This document shows, piece by piece, positions 1 through 11,061 of a stretch of 37,995 nt of DNA (positions are counted from its first letter, which is position 1; every line of letters begins with the position of its first letter). Where the stretch lies: positions 1 through 37,995 of the forward strand of contig LNKV01000089.1 of NCBI GenBank assembly GCA_001465935.1. The letters run 5' to 3'. This DNA comes from Clarireedia homoeocarpa. Lineage: Eukaryota > Ascomycota > Leotiomycetes > Helotiales > Rutstroemiaceae. Below the pieces are notes generated by a model. It did not search any database, was not told the origin of the DNA, and was given only the letters and a program-made list of their open reading frames with translations. Both the position numbers and the translations under genes were made by a program.

Positions 1-44
1 TCCCTTTCCCCACCCAACCCCCAAAACTAACCCCCTTCTTATAG

Positions 45-403
45 ACTCCGACGACCAGCTCCACCCCGCCGGTCGGCACGTGCCCCAAACCTCTGGTGAA
101 CCCTCCAAGGGCCTCCCCGAATGGATCAGCAACGGCTCCGCCCCCATCGCCAATACCGATATCGTGCTCTGGCACACGTTCGGAATCACGCATTTCCCAT
201 CCCCGGAAGACTTCCCGATTATGCCCGCCGAGCCCATGACATTGCTGTTGCGGCCGCGCAATTTCTTTACCAAGAACCCGGCGCTGGACGTCCCGCCCAG
301 TTACTGTAGTACGCCGAGTAGTGTTGCGAGCAAGGAGAAGAGTGTGATGGATACGACGGACAAGGCGAGTAGATTGGTGGAGGGAAAGGGGTGCTGCAAG
401 TGA
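45..403 (+). CDS. Copper amine oxidase, C-terminal exon (partial, 5' part at the other end of the window)
   Basis: This is the last exon of a copper/topaquinone amine oxidase, which oxidatively deaminates primary amines to aldehyde, ammonia and peroxide. The exon starts after a TAG acceptor at 42-44, preceded by a CTAAC branch site, and begins with two bases of a split codon. The encoded stretch DDQLHPAGRHVPQ, then LWHTFGITHFPSPEDFP, then FFTKNPALDVPPS, is the typical family C-terminus. The His at 191-193 in GITH is the expected third copper ligand (His592 in the Arthrobacter enzyme). The tail after DVPPS is Ser/Lys-rich and ends GCCK, with no SKL-type peroxisomal signal. The exon phase and C-rich intron match the CAO that runs off the right end at 37957. 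As a joined product this exon would supply residues 569-687. A second paralogue is possible but less likely. Confidence 0.93.
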
Positions 404-1187
404 GGTAGATGCTGGGGGTGGCTAGGAGAGGCGGATGCGGTTGGAGGTTGTGTATGTAGGTGTAGTGTAGTGCTTGGAGTATTTCTTTTTACTTTGTATG
501 AGCGTATCTGGATTGCATGAGGGATGGGGCTTTGAAAAGGTTGGTCGTATTTTAGCACGATGGGTATAAGGAATTGATCTAAATCGTATCTTCTACGAGT
601 ATATCTGGTCCGATTCATTCAACAATACGAAACCACTAGACAACCGTGTGTTCGACTTTGAGCCGGAAGCTTGTTCACACAAATACATACAGTAGTTGGT
701 TAATCTGAGGCGACGAACTTATAATTGATCGGATTGATGAATAGGTCAGACCATATCATTCGATCTTACTCTATGAGAAATCCGTTTGTAATATTCATAA
801 GTGAAACTGGAACTATGAGTTTATAAGATTTTATCGCTGCATGCTCTTATTACCAGTCGGCGCCTAGGTAAAACGACTAGCTCTAGCTCTAGCTTTAGCT
901 ACTCTATACTAGAATCTCTCTTCTCTAGTGGTATTATAATAGCTTTGTATAGGAATTTCCATCTTTCAAAACTTTCACACTTCATCAAATATCTTATGGG
1001 TCAATTGCCATTATGTCGTCTTGCAATCGTCGTCTCTGATCGCGCCTCGCACCGAAGTTGTTTCGTATCGAATCGTATCACAGTATATCCTGCCTTGTCG
1101 AATATCCTACAACTTCATGAACACATAGACGTTAATCTAGGTTCTCGAAAAGCCAACCAAATATAGGCGCCATTCACAAAGAATTCT
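404..1187. other. Intergenic, convergent 3' flanks
   Basis: This stretch lies between the 3' end of the amine oxidase and the 3' end of the next gene on the minus strand. It is AT-rich, with a short CTCTAG/CTTTAG iteration near 878-900. No open frame has a recognisable product and no RNA gene is visible. Confidence 0.6.
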
Positions 1188-2631
1188 TCAAGGTCCGTCG
1201 AGTCCACTCCTTGCTCTCCTAAAACCGAACGCACTCCGTTTCCCCAAACCCGTTCCGCGTCCCGCTGTCCCTCCCGAACCAATCCCATCACTTATGACTC
1301 TACCTACGCGCCCGATCCACCCTTTCTCATCCGACATCCTCCCTCCATGAGGCAACAACATCTTATTCTTCATAGCCCTCGCGTAGTCGACCTGCCAGTT
1401 CCAGAAGCTTTTCCTCGCCGCATTCGTACAGCACATCTCTTGTAAATAGGTAAGAATTCTCTGGCTTCTCCGATCATCATCTTCCATTACTCGTGCAAAA
1501 GTAAGGGAAATCTTTGCTGGCCTAGCGGAGGTCTTCCGGTGATGAGTGATGATGGTGGGTTGTAAGGAACTACTTGATTGTGAAGAAACCTGTCGCAGAG
1601 GAGTGCTTCTGATGACTTCGTGCAGAGGGAGAAAAGTAGGAGCTGTCGACTCTTCTTCTATAGTGGAATAACTGTTCCTGATTATGGCGTCGTCATGCTG
1701 GAATCTATCAGATAGCGCCTGGTATCTTCCGCACCAGTAAGAAGAAGGCTGGGCTGTATAGACTTGCAGTACATTTGTTGTGAACTCGCCGTGGGGTAGA
1801 GAATATGTTGCTTCGGAAGTTGTAGGGTCGCCCGTTCTAGCAGGGCATGAGACCTGTCGATTGCTACTGAGAGAATTGATTGAAAATGAATGTGAGAGGG
1901 ACGAAAGGACTGCAAATGTCTTCGATCTAGGTAGCTGGGTCGTCACTTCTGGCCTCGGAGAGATCGGTCGTAGCAGGCGTTGCGGTCGATTGTAAGTTTC
2001 AGCTTTCTAGCACTTTATGAGCATTTGGAAGGCAAGCAGAGTCTTTGTTATGAATGCATACCTCAAGTTTCATCTGCATTCTAACAGGTGTACTTACATA
2101 GCGGCGAGCCGTACTAGAACTCGACCCGAAGGTCGGACTGGGTATCCTTGATACTGAAATTTCTGCCTCACTTACACTGTTGTGTCTGGGACTCAAACTA
2201 TCGAACTCTCGTCCCCATCGTTGGCGAGTACGAGGCTGGCTGATGTCGGTTCCAGAGACCGAAACTGTCAGACCAGAACTGGCAACTGTAGGGTTGCTGT
2301 GAAGTGGACGTGGAAAATTAACAGCTGATGATCGTGATGATCGACGTTGATGCATCAGTCTCTTGTGCAAAACGCTTCTTGGAGCAAAAGGAACTGGTGA
2401 TTTGTTTTCTCTAACAAGATTGTGGATGTTTGGTGATGAGTGTGAGTATGGCAATTCACACGTAGGACGGCGCCTAGTTGGTGTAGATCCTTCAAGTCTA
2501 AACCTGTCTGAATTGTAAATCCAAGTTTCGTTGTTCAATGGAAGAGGTGTTGCCGTCGTCATTCCTGTGAAATCCTCGCGTGAATACCATAGAATGATCA
2601 GTGCTTCTTCTGCAATATAAGATGGATGCAA
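1188..2631 (-). CDS. Uncharacterised fungal protein, two exons
   Basis: Exon 1 is 2631-2062 and exon 2 is 2006-1188. The 55-nt intron (2007-2061) has a GTATGC donor and CTAG acceptor, and joining is phase 0. This gives 462 residues from the first ATG, or 439 if Met24 (2562) is used. The N-terminal half is Ser/Arg/Pro-rich and probably disordered. The second half has two ordered-looking blocks. One is SSYWCGRYQALSDRFQHDD. The other is a helical stretch beginning DDRRSQRILTYLQEM and ending with the Trp-containing FWNWQVDYARAMKNK. A Trp/Gly-Arg-Tyr...Leu-x-Asp-Arg-Phe block of this kind occurs, as far as I recall, in uncharacterised ascomycete proteins. I cannot assign a function. No signal peptide or membrane segment is seen. 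The exon join is inferred from frame and splice signals only. Confidence 0.7.
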
Positions 2632-3889
2632 AGCTCCTGGAAATTCACCTTGACGAGTGTGGCAAACAAATGAGATGAGAACGAGAGTGTATATAGACTA
2701 AATCGGATCGATTCGAGATAGGAAGTTGCAATGGAAGATGCCACTTATGAAATTATTACAAGTACAAATTTATTTGACTGACCAGATCAGGAAAGCTTCA
2801 TAGACACAAGCAAGCTTTAGCCAGCATCTCAGCTTTAACATTAGAAATATTCACTATGGCTCATTTCTGCCTGACATACTTTCACTTCTACTCCACCTCA
2901 TTTTCTCGCTTTACTGTTCTCGACCTCAACATCTCTTACTCTTACTCTTGAGTTTTCCCTTTATGTATTCTTATTCTTCGATATTCTTTGACAACTGCTC
3001 AGTTGTCGCAGACTACGCCGGTGAGTACTGATCCAGTGTAACTTCAACTCATGTTTACAAGCTGACATTGAAAGAACTTTGCGCATGCAGATTAGCTCAA
3101 CTATCGTAGCCAGTCGCTTGAAGAACGGAGAGCTTAATAGCATTTAACAACAACTCTCACCGATATGCGCCATGGAATGGCCATGAGATCGATGAGGCGT
3201 CTCGCGCGGTAGAAGCCAAAAGGTCTGGTTAGCGGCGTCTAGACTACCAAAGATTCAAATACTCGGCGATTTTACTTCGGGAAAAGTCGAAATCTCTTGA
3301 ATGGCTAGGTTGATTGGCAAGAATTATCCTGCTTTATGACCACTGATGTGCACAAGCAACGACAATCTCAGAAAGAATAGACCCCGCGGTCGACCAGCAA
3401 ACAAATTGTATTGCCAAGCGGAAAACTTCACATAATGGCAATGACAATTCACTCATCAAAAATCCGATGTCTAAGCATAGTACTTTTGCGTCTAGACAAA
3501 TTCCGAACTGGCCAAGAAAAGATCGCGAAACAACAGATGAGCCTCATGATGTGTACTATCCACGCAGTGAGGATAGGGGAGAGACAAAAATTCATTAACC
3601 ACCTATCAAACTTCAAATGTTCAATATGAATTTAAACTTGGAATACGATCACCAGAAATAGTATCACTTAATCGTTATCTTTTGATCAATGTTCTAGCAC
3701 ATCTCAGCCAACGAATTGTCTCATAAGAGAGGTTAAATTTTTGGTGATAAGTAGTGATCAGTGATTTACACCCTCTGGTGCTCCCAGTGTCTGACCTACT
3801 CACTATATCATTTATTGTTTTGGACTTGATCAATGGTTGGCCATCTGTTGACGATTGGCAACAAGCCATAGCGCGAATGCAAGCATACT
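2632..3889. other. Intergenic region without a supported gene
   Basis: This is the 5' flank of the gene ending at 2631 and the 3' flank of the TANGO2 gene. It contains a CT-rich stretch around 2880-2960 and an isolated donor/acceptor-like pair (GTGAGT near 3021, GCATGCAG near 3083-3090), which could belong to a noncoding transcript. Only short unconvincing frames are present. Confidence 0.5.
2690..2695 (-). promoter_or_regulatory. TATA-like box upstream of the uncharacterised gene
   Basis: TATATA lies about 60 bases upstream of the first candidate ATG (2631) on the minus strand. It is a weak positional prediction that slightly favours the upstream start region. Confidence 0.3.
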
Positions 3890-4942
3890 TTATTTCCCAC
3901 TGCTGGCACCATTCCAGCCCTCGATATCAAATTCGAACTTCTCATCAGCTTGACCTCTCTCTATTGGATTTCCCTTCTCATCGAACAAGGACCGCTCTAT
4001 GAAAGTGACATGCCCTTCCCAATTTACGAGAATGATCGTTTGCCGTTGTGTGCCATAGACTCCCGACGTAGCGCCGTCTGTCCCTGCAGGAGGTGTCTTC
4101 ACCCCGTTTGATGCGGCCTTTGAGATCTCCTCTGATGCCAATTTGCTATCGGCAGCTGCGATTTCGTCGGCGGTGAGAACTGCCGGGATAGGTGTTGCAT
4201 GGCCTATACTAGGTATAAAGATCGATTTCCTCAGCTCATAGATGTAGTCCTCGAAATCTTGGTCATCACCTTGCCTCGGAAGTGTATCGGTATCTAGAAC
4301 TGCGTACAGTTTCTTGACTAGCTCATCTTCTCCTAATCCGCTTTGAACGACTTCTTCGATAACCCTTAAGACCTGCTCCTTGCCCATCTGGACTTTGGGC
4401 CATGGCACCGGATCATCATATGAGGTGTTGCTTAGCCCATAAACTTCACCTCTTTTTGTGGCGACCCACGGAACCTCATCCGGGGTCCCACTTCTGTTTG
4501 AGATAATTGCCAGCGGCTCTAGCCCATCGTCATCCGATTGCTCCTTTCGCAGCTTTCCACAGACTAACGAAAATCCTCCAACCCCCTTCACTCCGTCCCC
4601 GTCTAACAGTCGGTGGACAAATTGCTGGGTACTCTCCTCGTTTGGTGCAGTCAACCAAGCGGTGACCATGCCCCCTCGGCTTTTTGTTCCTTGTACCGGA
4701 TGATCCTTATCGTTGGTATTTGTTTCGCGATAGTTTGTAAGGACTGCAAAATTGCCGCCCTTAGTAATTCCTAGCCATGTCCCCTGTTCCTCCCTTAGAA
4801 GGTCTCTGCTTGAGAGGATCTCTTGATGTTGGGAAAACCACCAATGAGGTTTACTCGTTGGTCGTAAAATGAATTCGTCTCGATTGTCGAGTACGATAAG
4901 CGCATATGAAGGATGCGCGGTCGTAGCTAGAACGATGCACAT
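3890..4942 (-). CDS. TANGO2/NRDE family protein
   Basis: This is an intronless gene of 350 residues. The N-terminus MCIVLATTAHPSYALIVLDN followed by RDEFILRPT carries the NRDE signature (N20-R-D-E23) and the invariant Met-Cys start of the TANGO2 (DUF833) family. Further family-like blocks are GTWLGITKGGNFAVLTNYRE and the GLSNTSYDDPVPWPKV stretch. TANGO2 proteins have an Ntn-hydrolase-like fold and are linked to Golgi organisation and to haem and lipid handling in animals. The biochemical role in fungi is not settled. The region around residues 265-300 is a low-complexity linker before a C-terminal strand (TIILVNWEGHVTFIERSLFD). The start is fixed by the conserved MC. It is transcribed divergently from the REEP gene, with about 1.1 kb between the two starts. 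Confidence 0.92.
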   Translation of the reverse strand: MCIVLATTAHPSYALIVLDNRDEFILRPTSKPHWWFSQHQEILSSRDLLREEQGTWLGITKGGNFAVLTNYRETNTNDKDHPVQGTKSRGGMVTAWLTAPNEESTQQFVHRLLDGDGVKGVGGFSLVCGKLRKEQSDDDGLEPLAIISNRSGTPDEVPWVATKRGEVYGLSNTSYDDPVPWPKVQMGKEQVLRVIEEVVQSGLGEDELVKKLYAVLDTDTLPRQGDDQDFEDYIYELRKSIFIPSIGHATPIPAVLTADEIAAADSKLASEEISKAASNGVKTPPAGTDGATSGVYGTQRQTIILVNWEGHVTFIERSLFDEKGNPIERGQADEKFEFDIEGWNGASSGK

Positions 4943-5430
4943 TCTGGGTTCCGGAATAGGTGAAATGAAAATGCGTAGGTAAGAAGGATGTTGGCGAGGA
5001 ATGATGAATGGAGGCAGCCGTGAAGATCAAGTTTTTGGGAATGAAAAGTAGTTCTAACCTACCCGGAGGCACGATTTTATGCTGGAATTAATTTACGTAG
5101 ATTACCTAGATGGAAATGCTCACCGGAGCCAAGGAAGAGAACATGCGTGCAGACGCCTCTTCATCTCCTCATCAATGGGGTGATGGCTTCTCTCATGGGA
5201 TCTTGGGACTACTTACGGACGTACGTCTTCTGTCTTCTGCGGTGGTTTTAGCCCAACGGTGAAGTGTCTCGTGTTGCAGCGAAGCGCGTCAGGTTATGAT
5301 TTGACGATGGCTCAAGCTACAGTACTCGAGCCACACCGGGCGGCTCCACGGATCCCGAGAACTAGCGGGATTTGGCGGTTCTAGGTATCTTCTATCCTTG
5401 CTGCTCGGCATAAGGCTGTGGCGTCACATC

Positions 5431-5489
5431 CATCACCCGCACCTCTTCAATCTCATCTCACATCACCCGCACCTCTCCATCTCATCTCA
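5431..5489. repeat. Direct tandem duplication, about 30 bp, two copies
   Basis: The unit beginning CATCACCCGCACCTCT and ending ATCTCATCTCA occurs at 5431-5460 and again at 5461-5489 with one base fewer. It lies about 600 bases upstream of the REEP start. Confidence 0.9.
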
Positions 5490-5753
5490 CATCTGCATGC
5501 AGTCGCAGCCAAGGCAAGAAGCTTTCTTTCACGAACTTGGCGGGTGTCAAATTCATCATCACCAGAAGACCCGAGGATAGAGCGGGCGTATGAGCGCCCC
5601 TTTCAAAGTCTAACCAGACTCTAAACATCCCCCATTCTCCAGTAGGCTATTAGATCTGCTTGAGATACCCCGTATAAGGTAGCGAGGCGAGCCAGGTGAC
5701 CTAATCGATAAGAAACAAGTACGTACTAGGATCGCACTCGAATTGCAGGGAAC

Positions 5754-5860
5754 TTGGGACTAGGACTGGAACTGGGACTGGGACTGGGACTGGAACTGGG
5801 ACTGGGACTGGAACTGGAACTGGGACTGGAACTGGGACTGGAACTGGGACTTGGGACTTG
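5754..5860. repeat. GGGACT/GGAACT hexanucleotide array
   Basis: About 17 adjacent 6-bp units of the form GGRACT run through the region. The variable purine alternates irregularly, so this is a degenerate array rather than a pure microsatellite. It sits 220-330 bases upstream of the REEP-family start codon. Confidence 0.95.
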
Positions 5861-6084
5861 CAGTGAAAGAGGACTAGGAAAGGGAAAACGGAGCTTGACT
5901 CGTTCGCCCGCCATTCTCTGCCTCTACCTCTTCACCTATTCGCCTTACTCCGGCCTGCCCTGTACAACCACATAAACGCTCTTGTCTCCTCTTTTCCTGC
6001 GAAATCCAAAACTGAGTACTACCTAACATTCAAGTCCTTCACATCAAAGATAACAACGAGTCTATTTGAGCGACGAATGTAACA

Positions 6085-7268
6085 ATGTTCGATACATTCG
6101 CCACGCTCTTATCGTAAGTTTACCCCGCCTTCTCACAAGCTTGAGCTGGAGTACAACGACAGCATCCCCAACTCTCACTAAAAACAATCCACAGCTCTAT
6201 ACCTACGTTCCTCTTTCCCGTATTCGCCTCCTACAAAGCTCTCAAAACATCCGATCCGGCATTGTTGACACCATGGCTGATGTATTGGGTGGTTCTTGCG
6301 ATCGCTTTGTTCGCTGAATCCTGGGTCGGCTTCATTCTAGTTTGGTTAGTGGATGCCCGTCATGCGAAGTATACTCTCTGTAAGACTTAGCTAACAATTC
6401 CAATTACAGGATACCGTTCTACTCCTGGATTCGTCTTGGCTTCCTTCTCTATTTGATTCTACCTCAAACCCAGGGCGCACGAGTCCTCTACCAAACCCAC
6501 GTTCACCCATGGCTTCACAACAATGAACTTGCTATCGACGAATTTATATCATCGACCCACGATCGTGCAAAGGCGGCGGGCGTCGAATACTTGAAGCAAG
6601 CTATCGAAATGATCAAGCAGCATGTCTTTGGTCTTCCGCCCAAAGAACCCACCCCACCACCCACACCTTCAGCCTATTCCTACACCCAGAATCTAATGGC
6701 TCGTTTCAATTTACCATCTGCGAGATCCTCTTTCCCATCGAATCCACTCGGAGGTGCTTCCAGCACTGCCAACGATTTCTATTCGCTTCTTGCATCAGCA
6801 GTTTCTGCTGCTACGTCCTCGAACACTGCGAGTGGAGGAGCGGAACCGCATGACCTGTCGAATTCCGGCACGTTGATACCTCCTACAGTCGCGGGCCACG
6901 AGCGTATATCATTTATTGAAGCACAACGCGAACGCCTTACCATCCTTTTATCTGCACTTGACAAAGAGGCACAAAATTTACAAAGCATGAAAGGCACCCC
7001 GAGAAATATCTCTAGTATGTCACTAGATAGTCGATACAGCGAAGCAGACGTAACTCGACCAAAGAGCTCTATGAGTGGGCTGAGCTCGCGAAAGAGTGAA
7101 CCGGATTTCGAAAAAATCGATGCTGAAAGCGGATCTGAGGAAGCTGAGGCCACAAGAAGGGCAATTTCAAGAACAACAAGTGGTAACTGGATACCATGGA
7201 GCTGGGCAACGCACGCTTCTGGTGCAAAGTCAGCGGACAAGGGAAGAAGCTCTGGAGTTGATGCCTAA
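6085..7268 (+). CDS. REEP/HVA22 (TB2/DP1)-family ER membrane-shaping protein
   Basis: There are three exons: 6085-6113, 6195-6344 and 6410-7268. Donors are GTAAGT and GTTAGT, acceptors are ACAG, and all phases match, giving 345 residues. The N-terminal 85 residues are the TB2/DP1/HVA22 domain: hydrophobic segments at about 8-26 (IPTFLFPVFASYKAL), 33-60 (WLMYWVVLAIALFAESWVGF) and 61-78 (IPFYSWIRLGFLLYLILPQT). They are followed by the conserved GARVLYQTHVHPWLHNNE. Family members form wedge-like hairpins that curve ER tubules. The short start before the first hairpin and the long C-terminal tail resemble REEP1-4/HVA22 rather than Yop1. The tail (about 125-345) is Ser-rich and probably disordered, with a PPKEPTPPPTPS segment near 120. 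A start further downstream would lose the first two hydrophobic hairpins, so the three-exon model is preferred. Confidence 0.9.
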
Positions 7269-7990
7269 GCATCCTCCTTGTCTATTCGTTTGGTCGCATT
7301 GTAACACTTGTATTCTGGGAGCTTTCTACAATTCTTTACACAGTTTGGTGTAGATGCATACTCATTGGCATGGATTAGGGGAGTAGCTGGTACTGTCATT
7401 TCAATGCGGCGCCGAAGGGGTTAAAGGTTATGGGTAAGACTCAAGAACTATACAATCATTGATATACATGAAGACAGATATTTGTCTACTCGTTTAAGAT
7501 TCTCTTGACCTGAAGCAAGCAAAAAGTGCTATTCTACTTTGTCATTTATATCGTGGGTTGCTTACGTGCAGCCCATTGCAGTACTCATTCTCATTGCAAT
7601 CTACCAACTATCATTTCCGTCCTTAACTGTGTAGTATTCCTAAGACAAGTGCTACGAATGGGATTTTGGGCGGATTTCACTGTCTTAACAGTACAGCCTC
7701 TCCGTAGTCGGTTACGGCTTTAATTCCTTCTCCTAATATGGCTTGGTTCTTGCAGTAGTTTACTTATGCTTCATACACTGCCAGGTTCTAAGTACATATT
7801 TCATTGATCCTATAGGAGTTTTTAACAATTAATTTCATGCTGTAAATAACTATATGCATATAGAGCAGCCAAACGCCGTACCTCAAGCATATATCAACCA
7901 AGAATATATGCACTAGTAGTGAAGTCATCGTCAACAGATCAATAACCCGCCCCATCTAAATTCTCCTCCAGGCCCCCCCTCTCCTTTCAT
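7269..7990. other. Intergenic, convergent 3' ends
   Basis: This region lies between the stop codons of two converging genes. It is AT-rich from 7430 onward and contains no supported gene. Confidence 0.6.
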
Positions 7991-9567
7991 CTAAAACCCT
8001 TGCTGCCTATGCCACTTCTCCTCCCACCCGGGAAACCACGGACTCTCATCCAACGTCGCCTCCTCCCAATCCGCGCTGACCCACCCCTTCTCGACCTGCT
8101 CCCTCTTCCACTCCTCCAGCATCGGCAGCACCGCATGCTCCACATGCCACGTGTTCTTATACTCCATGAGCGACCTCTTCCCATCCTTCAAGATCCTCGC
8201 CAGCAGCGCCGGCACGTACGGCTCGTCGCGGAACTCCGTCACCGGCGTAAACAGCGCTTTGAAATTAAACACGACGCCGGCGCTCAGCGGCAGCCGGCGC
8301 AGCGTCTGCCAGTCGACGCGGAGATTGCATTCCTCGACGGCGAGGCCCTCTTTCTGAACGAGACGGAGTTTCTCGTGCGGGTGGCCGGCGGGCATGAAGA
8401 GCGGGGCGTCGATTTCCAGACCCCAGCTGCCGCGCTGGATGGGCGCGTCGGTGGGGAGTTTGCTGAAATAGCGGTCCATGCTAAACGACATTTTCTCCTT
8501 GTAGTCTGGGATCGGCCTGTGGATGTCTTCGAGCTTCATGCCGATTTTCGTGGAGACGTTCCAGCCGAGCGAGCTGCAGATGACGCCGGCGCGGAAATAG
8601 TACATGCCGTCGGTTTCGTTGCGGAGTACGATGGCGAAGTCTTCGGGGACGTTGTTCAGGAGCACGTGCAGGGGGTGCATGGACTTGATGGCGGTGGTGG
8701 TGTGGAGGATGCGGTTGTGGAAGGTGTGCTTGTCGTCTGAGAGGGAGAAGTAGGCTGGGTAGCGGGCACAGTAGAATTGGAGACACATTTCCATAAGCTC
8801 TTTGCATGCGAGGTCGGAGCCAGGGAGGTGGTCGAGGACTTTTTTGCCGTGTTCGCGGAAGAGCGCTTGGCGTTCGGCGATGCGGGATATGTAGGTGTTC
8901 TCGACTTCTAGCCACCAGTCGGGCTCCATTTTGGTAATGGCTATGGGATAATTAGCTTCGGTTTAATGGATCTAGGCGCGCTTTTCCACTTACACATCGT
9001 TTGATGATATTGCCATCGCAAAGGTCTGTAGGGCCTTGGTCGAGCTTTCACTGGATCAAATCCTTCATAAGGCCGAGGAAGTGGAACACCAGTCAAGATA
9101 TCATAGGCAGGAAAGTCGCCCATAGCTTTAATCTCCAAGGTCGAGAAACCCATTGGTGTATACTTTGGAGTTTCAAATCCAAGGTTGTAGGCATGGACCA
9201 TGGAGAGTTTGTTCTTCGCGATAACATCATCGGAAGGATTAGATGCAGTCAAGATTGCGCCAAATCGGGGAGGTAGACGTTTCGCAACTTCCGGAAGGGT
9301 GAAGCGTCTAGATGGAGGTAGCGTATCAAAGAAATTCTGGGTTTTGCTTGCGGGACACTTGGACTTTTCCGAGCCTGCTTTGCTAGGCGAGAGGGAGCGA
9401 GGTGGGGTTGCGGAGGTGGACGCCCTCCGGCGACGAATGTGAAGTTTGCTGAATAAGAATTTGTTCCAGTCTTGGGTATATGAGAGGACAATTGCTGTGG
9501 TGAGTAATACTGCCATGCCAAGAGCTATAGGCCATTGGCCTGGTATACTAATTGTTGATTCCAACAT
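7991..9567 (-). CDS. DUF3445 / heme-dependent oxidative N-demethylase-like protein, membrane anchored
   Basis: Exon 1 is 9567-8994 and exon 2 is 8940-7991. The 53-nt intron (8941-8993) has a GTAAGT donor and ATAG acceptor, giving 507 residues. Residues 12-31 (WPIALGMAVLLTTAIVLSY) form one N-terminal transmembrane segment, followed by an Arg/Ser-rich linker. The catalytic-type domain starts with ...PRPYRPLRWQYHQT, then MEPDWWLEVENTY. It carries DFAIVLRNE and the diagnostic RVDWQTLRRLP block near residues 400-410. Bacterial DUF3445 members (HDOD) use haem to oxidatively N-demethylate amines, and fungal homologues are often labelled HRQ-family proteins. The substrate here is unknown. A start at the MEPDWW methionine alone would drop conserved N-terminal sequence, so the spliced model is better. 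Confidence 0.87.
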
Positions 9568-10143
9568 TGTGTGATGTTATGATCACCAGCCCAAACAAAA
9601 GTTCAAGACTCTTGTAGTATTTCCTCAAGAGTGTCGGCAGCAGGATAAGTAAATTTCGGGCTTGGGAGGTGTATTCCGATGACGAGCAAGTAGTTCGATG
9701 ACCTGGAACTTCTCGTAGAAGTAAAGATATGAACGCCGCAGCGTGCCACTTGGGTACACGGCAAGTCGAACTGCTATTGGCTCAAGACTTCCGAAGATGT
9801 AGATCCGTAAAAGACAATCAAATCATGACGAAGTGCATGTATACATACATCCAGACAACATCAAAGGACAGGATATCGTGATGAAGAAATAGATCAAATA
9901 AGTATGTTCGTGTCTTGTTACCCAAGACCAAGCTTGATGCTACACAGACCAAACATCCAGAGACGAGGATCAGCACGAAATATAAACATCACCAACTATG
10001 TCAAGATACCACTATCTGTGTCCAGCTGCCCCAGATACTATCGCGCAGCCACGATACAGAGCATCTCAAATAGGCAAGGGAAATCGCGCTCATCTGACAA
10101 ATGATCGCACTCAATCACACCACACCACACACACGCGCAAGTG

Positions 10144-10190
10144 GACAAGACAAGGACAAGGACAAGAACAAGGACAAGAACAAGACCAAG
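10144..10190. repeat. GACAAG/AACAAG hexamer array
   Basis: About eight imperfect 6-bp units (GGACAA with A/G changes) lie about 580 bases upstream of the DUF3445 start. Confidence 0.9.
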
Positions 10191-10983
10191 ATAGTGAAAC
10201 TTGCGCAGCAGTAAAGGGTGTGCACCAAGTCTTCCCACACCAGGAAATTCCTAATCACGAACGGAATGAGAGCATATCCGTCGATAGTGAAACATAACGT
10301 CTACAGCCACTCAGACGCAATAGCCCTTTCAAAAGGAAGGATAAAATGACCTAACCGGGTTAAGTGGTGCACTTTTACGACTGCCCGCTTTGATCACCAC
10401 ACACACTACTTTGATGCCCGCCCCACTTTTGACTTTCGTTTACCCCAAATAGCGAAGTATTCCCCTTGCTTGATTTGGGCAAATTGTATTACTTGGGGGC
10501 GCGCCTCGAGAGATGCTGTGTCGGGCGTGCAAAATGCATCCCTTGTCTTGAGATCATTTGGTATATGGACAGGAAGATAACTGGGCATGAAGGAATATAG
10601 ATCTACGCGCATACTTCGTTCGGGCTCAGAACGACCTGATGAGTTCTCTTGTGGAAACGGGGCGGTTGGGAAGACGAACATGAACATGACATACAGTTTG
10701 GGGTATTCAAACACATCTTATTGTGGCGTTTTCGACCTGATCGTGCATCTACGTCGTTGCGTATGGCACGTAAATTTAAAGAACAGAGTAGGGGGTATAC
10801 AATGAAGAGAACTACAGACGGCCCAACCCAAATCCCAAAACCCAGCGTCCAACCAAGCTCGCCCGCTCGCAGTAATAGACATACATCATGAAAAGAATGT
10901 AAATTAGTGATTCCAGATCAAATGCGCTCATGCTATCCCGATCCCTTTCCCCAAAGTTTAACTTTAAGACAACGCTAGAAATT

Positions 10984-11013
10984 CAACATCAACATCAACA
11001 TCAACGCATCAAC
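10984..11013. repeat. CAACAT hexamer run
   Basis: About four to five CAACAT/CAACGCAT units lie just downstream of the giant gene's stop codon, probably within its 3' untranslated region. Confidence 0.8.
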
Positions 11014-11061
11014 AATTCATCATATCTTCGTATATCGTTTCATGTCCGTCGTTCCAAATCA

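Larger units (their letters stand above)
4943..6084. promoter_or_regulatory. Divergent promoter region between TANGO2 and REEP genes
   Basis: This 1.14-kb region holds the 5' flanks of two divergently transcribed genes. It contains a duplicated 30/29-bp unit at 5431-5489 and a hexamer array at 5754-5860. No gene is supported: the reading frames across the hexamer array are open only because a 6-bp unit without stops stays open on both strands. Confidence 0.6.
9568..11061. other. Intergenic, about 1.5 kb, with two simple repeats
   Basis: This is the 5' flank of the DUF3445 gene and the 3' flank of the giant-protein gene. It includes a GGACAA array (10144-10190) and an AACATC array (10984-11013). 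Several short frames (for example 10406-10714) show no recognisable product and no splice-linked extension. Confidence 0.55.

Noticed and set aside
45..403. A second, independent copper amine oxidase paralogue at the window start
   Set aside because: Intron phase, C-rich intron composition, a completed branch/acceptor and the exact missing catalytic His make it the last exon of the gene at the other end. A paralogue is kept only as a minor alternative.
5726..5975. Small proteins with Gly-Leu or Ser-Pro repeats
   Set aside because: They are read through the GGRACT hexamer array, which has no stops in several frames; there is no other coding signal.
8000..8740. A 246-codon plus-strand frame opposite the DUF3445 gene
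   Set aside because: It is antisense to a well-supported conserved gene and its sequence has no recognisable motif.
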